16,826 nt of DNA from Thermoplasmatota archaeon (GTDB taxonomy: Archaea; Thermoplasmatota; Thermoplasmata; UBA10834). The stretch spans positions 1 to 16,826 of the forward strand of contig JAUPMC010000189.1 of assembly GCA_030836605.1 (NCBI GenBank), in the 5' to 3' direction. Positions 14,287-16,826 of the stretch are shown here, one piece after another. The first letter of the stretch is position 1; each line of letters opens with the position of its first letter. Under the pieces are notes generated by a model. It made no database searches. It was given only the letters and a program-made list of their open reading frames with translations, and was not told the origin of the DNA. The translations under genes and the position numbers were made by a program.

Positions 14287-16140
14287 TCACTTCTGCTTCA
14301 GCGGGAGGGAGAAGTGGAACGTGCTCCCGGCCCCATCCCTGCTCTCGAACCACATGTCCCCACCGTGCTTCCTCACGATCTCCCGGCTCACGTACAGGCC
14401 TATGCCCACGCGCTCGTCCTCGCGCGCGAGCCCCTCGTCAGCGAGGAAGAACCGGTCGAAGACCTTCTTCTTGTCCTCGTCGGTGATGCCCTGACCAGTG
14501 TCCTTGACCCATATGTGGACCCTGCCGCCGAGGATGTCGGCGCCGATCGTGATCCTCCCGCCCTCGCCCGTGTACCTGATGGCGTTGTGGACCACGTTGA
14601 ATATGACATCGTGCATCCGGAGCCTGTCCGCCTGGACGACCGGCAGCTCGTTCCCGAACATGACCGAGAGCGTGTGCCGCTTCCTGGCGACATCGCTCTC
14701 CAGCTCCTTCACGACCTCCCTGGCCAGCATGGCGAGGTTCACCGGCTCCAGGTCCAGCGTGAGCGTCCCGTCCTGGAGCCTGCTCATCTCGAGCATCTTC
14801 CCCACGAGGGCGTTTATCCGGTTGACGGAGCTGACCATCGCGTGCATCTTCTCCTTCAGCTTCGGGCTCGTCTCCCCGTACATGCCCTCGTTGGCCATCT
14901 CCAGATAACCCAGTATCGTCGTGAGCGGCGTCCTGAGCTCGTGCGAGATTGTGTTCACCAGGCTGTCCTTCGCCTTGTCGAGCTCCTTCATGTCCTCGAA
15001 GGCCTTGTGGACGGACTCGAAGTTCGCCCTCAGCTCCTCCCTCAGCCTCGCGTTCTCGAGCGCGATCGCGGCGTGAGCCGCGAACGGCTCCGCGATCTCC
15101 CACTCGGCCTCGGTGAACTTGTTGGACTTGTCCCGGTACAGGTCGAGGACCCCCTCGACCTCCCCGGCCTTGCTCTTGAGCGGGATGCACATCATCGTCT
15201 GCCGGACCTCCTCCTCCTCGATCCCCGGGATGTCCTCGACGCGTTGGTCGTCCATCGAGTCTGGCACGATCTCGACCTTCCCGGTCCGCGCCACTTCCCC
15301 GGCTAGGCCGGTGATGGGGCCGACGTCCGCCATGACCTCGTTCGCGTACGGCCCCGTGGCGTACACGGGCACGAGGAGGTTCCTCTCCCAGTCCACGAGG
15401 TACACGCTGATCTCGTGGAACGGGACCAGCATGTTGAGCCCCTCCGCGATCATCCTCAGGGTGTCGTTGAGGTCGACTGGCTCCTGGAGGCGCGCCGTCG
15501 TCTGCGCGAGGGTCTTGTAGAACCTGACGCTCTTGTTGAGCTGCTGGACTATCTCCGCGTTGGCCACAGCTATCGACGCCAGGGCGGCGAATATCTCCAG
15601 GTTGACCATGGTGGCCCCGGACGGTATCCTCCCGTCCCTCGGCCCGTCAGGCTGGAGGAAGCCGACGATCTTGCCGTTCTGGTCCTCCAGCACAAGGTAG
15701 AGGATGTCGAGCTCGTGCCACGAGTCCGGGGTCTCCCTCGCCAGGGTCGCCCTGTCGGGGTGGAGCAGGCCGTAGTACGCCTTCGGGTCGTCCCCCGGGA
15801 CGGCCTTGTAGAACCTGGTGAACCTCCCGCGCCTGTCGCACCTGTCGATGTCCGCGTTGACTATGTCCGCGCTCTTGGCTAGCTTGTCGACCTTCTGACG
15901 CACATCGTCCGAGTATCCCTTCGAGGCCCTCAGGACGTACATCCCGCTCTCCCTGTCCAGGAGGAAGGCGTCGCATCCCTCGAAACCGAAGTCGTCCGTG
16001 ACGATGTCTACGATCTTGCTGAGAAGACCACCGATGTCCCTGGTGCTCATCATCGATGCGGTGAACTCTAAGGCTTTGTCTAGACGGTCGCCCTGCACGC
16101 ATCTCGCCATCATCTGATGTATATATCTGACTTTTGACAT
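14287..16140 (-). CDS. Soluble histidine kinase with two GAF domains
   Basis: This is a sensor kinase without membrane segments, so it likely reads a cytoplasmic signal. A first GAF-like domain spans about residues 25-185, and a second GAF about 205-360, with the typical ALENARLREEL helix after it. The HisKA domain has the phospho-acceptor H400 in SHELRTPL. The ATPase domain has the N box HNAIRYT, G1 DTGQGI, F box DRFF and G2 GIGLYVSREIV. The product is 617 residues from the ATG at 16140, but the start is uncertain. ATG codons at 16113 and 16110 also fit, and so does a GTG at 16098, which lies about 26 bases after a TATA-like box (16118-16129 read on the minus strand) and would be leaderless. 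No response regulator is in the window, and the ligand is unknown. Confidence 0.9.
   Translation of the reverse strand: MSKVRYIHQMMARCVQGDRLDKALEFTASMMSTRDIGGLLSKIVDIVTDDFGFEGCDAFLLDRESGMYVLRASKGYSDDVRQKVDKLAKSADIVNADIDRCDRRGRFTRFYKAVPGDDPKAYYGLLHPDRATLARETPDSWHELDILYLVLEDQNGKIVGFLQPDGPRDGRIPSGATMVNLEIFAALASIAVANAEIVQQLNKSVRFYKTLAQTTARLQEPVDLNDTLRMIAEGLNMLVPFHEISVYLVDWERNLLVPVYATGPYANEVMADVGPITGLAGEVARTGKVEIVPDSMDDQRVEDIPGIEEEEVRQTMMCIPLKSKAGEVEGVLDLYRDKSNKFTEAEWEIAEPFAAHAAIALENARLREELRANFESVHKAFEDMKELDKAKDSLVNTISHELRTPLTTILGYLEMANEGMYGETSPKLKEKMHAMVSSVNRINALVGKMLEMSRLQDGTLTLDLEPVNLAMLAREVVKELESDVARKRHTLSVMFGNELPVVQADRLRMHDVIFNVVHNAIRYTGEGGRITIGADILGGRVHIWVKDTGQGITDEDKKKVFDRFFLADEGLAREDERVGIGLYVSREIVRKHGGDMWFESRDGAGSTFHFSLPLKQK
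16118..16129 (-). promoter_or_regulatory. TATA-like box inside the annotated kinase N-terminus
   Basis: On the minus strand the sequence reads CAGATATATACA. Archaeal spacing would place transcription start near 16097, at the in-frame GTG codon 15. If this box is used, the kinase protein begins later than 16140. It could instead be a chance AT-rich stretch encoding Arg-Tyr-Ile. Confidence 0.35.
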
Positions 16141-16261
16141 GGGATATCGGGCGTGATAATGACATACTGACCCCTCCCGGCGGAGGGCGCCATCCGGTAC
16201 TGTTCGCTTGTGCGAGAATCGTGCAAAACCATATCTAGGGGGCGCGATATCCGAGCCCCAG
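16141..16261. promoter_or_regulatory. Divergent promoter region between kinase and ferredoxin genes
   Basis: The 121-base gap contains GGATATCG (16142-16149) and its inverted copy CGATATCC (16245-16252), one near each gene start. A stem CCCTCC-CGGC-GGAGGG (16172-16187) lies between them. ACCATATCT at 16228-16235 lies about 30 bases before the ferredoxin ATG, which suits a TATA box with a nearly leaderless transcript. Shared control of the two genes is possible but unproven. Confidence 0.4.
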
Positions 16262-16450
16262 ATGACGACGATCGCTTTCGACCCGGACGCCTGCGACAGG
16301 AACCCCTACTGCCCCGTCACGAGGGCGTGCCCGACGGGCGCGATGTACATCGACAAGCGCACATTCTCCCCGGCGTTCGACGCCTCGAAGTGCACCGGTT
16401 GCGGCACCTGCCTCACGAGCTGCCCGCACGGCGCCGTCCGAGAGCTGTGA
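16262..16450 (+). CDS. Small ferredoxin with one atypical cluster motif
   Basis: This 62-residue iron-sulfur protein is probably a soluble electron carrier. The second half has a standard motif C44, C47, C50, C54-P (CTGCGTCLTSCPHGA). The first half has only C11, C17 and C23-P, in the order Cx5Cx5CP, so one canonical ligand position is missing. In two-cluster ferredoxins the proline-flanked cysteine serves the other cluster. C23 can therefore complete a normal [4Fe-4S] with C44, C47 and C50, leaving C11, C17 and C54 for a [3Fe-4S] or a degenerate site. I chose the ATG at 16262, because it begins directly before the fold and follows a TATA-like box at leaderless spacing. An in-frame GTG at 16208 would add 18 residues of unclear origin. 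The stop abuts that of the facing reductase gene. Confidence 0.8.
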   Translation: MTTIAFDPDACDRNPYCPVTRACPTGAMYIDKRTFSPAFDASKCTGCGTCLTSCPHGAVREL

Positions 16451-16826
16451 TCATTTCCAAAAGAACCCGCAATAGCAGCGGCCGTCCTTGTCCACGTCGC
16501 CGCCCCTGGTGGGCTTGCACGGGCACTGGTACTCAGGGGTGTGGAGCATCCTGCACGGGCAGTAGAAGTCCCCGAAGCGTCTCTGTTTCCCCAGGAGCCC
16601 CTCGATGATCTCCTCCTTCACCTCCGAGAACCTGTAGCCCTTGAGTTCCGCGAAGTTCTCCGCCCTGTCGCGTATCTCCTTCTCGGTCCCGGCGTCGACC
16701 CTGTCCCCCGTCCATCCGTCGGCCCCGTGCCTCAGGGCCAGCCTCTGGCCGCATATGGGGCAGACGACCTTGTCTCCCTCGCGCCACCCCTCGATGAACC
16801 TGAACTTCGCCTGGCAGACGGGACAG
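16451..16826 (-). CDS. Ferredoxin:thioredoxin reductase catalytic chain with zinc ribbon (5' end outside window)
   Basis: The frame begins beyond the window edge (first full codon at 16825-16823) and runs 124 codons to a TGA at 16453-16451; no start codon is visible. The C-terminal part has the six cysteines of the FTR catalytic subunit as CPC, CPC and CYC (visible residues 89-91, 101-103, 117-119). By the plant enzyme, four hold a [4Fe-4S] cluster (89, 101, 103, 117) and two form the redox disulfide (91 and 119). The ending GRCYCGFFW is of the archaeal type, and the spacing between the two CPC motifs is shorter than in plants. Ahead of it lies a CPVC...CPIC pair 18 residues apart, a zinc-ribbon or rubredoxin-like knuckle. 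The enzyme passes ferredoxin electrons to thioredoxin-like disulfides. The facing ferredoxin may be its donor, by position only. Confidence 0.82.
   Translation of the reverse strand, partial: CPVCQAKFRFIEGWREGDKVVCPICGQRLALRHGADGWTGDRVDAGTEKEIRDRAENFAELKGYRFSEVKEEIIEGLLGKQRRFGDFYCPCRMLHTPEYQCPCKPTRGGDVDKDGRCYCGFFWK

Noticed and set aside
14314..15306. 330-codon open frame antisense to the histidine kinase
   Set aside because: The kinase frame has all its catalytic boxes. The opposite frame has no recognisable domain.
1..16826. CRISPR arrays, tRNA or rRNA genes, insertion sequences
   Set aside because: I looked for regularly spaced repeats, tRNA-like arms and transposase motifs and saw none. 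The gaps between genes are short apart from 1476-1893.

Overview
The window looks archaeal, probably a GC-rich euryarchaeote of the Thermoplasmatota or methanogen type. The lineage is inferred from gene content, not measured. The signs are a single-OB-fold, RG-tailed SSB, a glutamate synthase split into several genes, an NfnAB/SudBA-type pair, a ferredoxin:thioredoxin reductase catalytic chain, TATA-like AT boxes in front of several genes, good Shine-Dalgarno sites inside operons, and heavy use of AGG and ATA codons. Of 14 gene ends seen, 12 are TGA, one is TAA and one is TAG.

Layout. 2-862 (+): the C-terminal half of an MFS transporter, cut by the window edge. 930-1475 (-): SSB. 1476-1893: a 418-base gene-free stretch with TATA-like boxes and several inverted repeats. 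1894-9397 (+): four overlapping genes encoding an FAD/Fe-S 2-hydroxyacid-dehydrogenase-like protein, a divergent Fe-S GltB2 paralogue, a canonical ferredoxin-fused GltB2 (FMN domain), and a fusion of the GltB glutaminase and GXGXG domains. 9525-11648 (+): an AbrB-like regulator, a DrrA-type ABC ATPase and an ABC-2 permease interrupted by an in-frame TAG. 11864-14167 (+): NfnA/SudB and NfnB/SudA subunits. 14287-16140 (-): a soluble GAF-GAF histidine kinase. 16262-16450 (+): a small, unusual ferredoxin. 16451-16826 (-): the C-terminal part of a ferredoxin:thioredoxin reductase catalytic chain with an N-terminal zinc ribbon, meeting the ferredoxin stop codon to stop codon.

How the genes may work together. 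The centre of the window is redox and nitrogen metabolism. The GltB parts together make a complete glutamate synthase (glutaminase, FMN synthase domain, GXGXG spacer), but spread over separate polypeptides and translationally coupled to an FAD/[4Fe-4S] dehydrogenase and an extra cluster-rich paralogue. My inference is a multi-subunit complex in which electrons from an organic hydroxyacid or from ferredoxin reach FMN and drive glutamate formation. NfnAB, 2.5 kb downstream, could supply or balance NADPH and ferredoxin. The four-gene oxidase-glutamate synthase unit is the best candidate for an undescribed system here. The in-frame TAG, which could be a mutation, an assembly error or a recoded (pyrrolysine) codon, is the best genetic-code puzzle.
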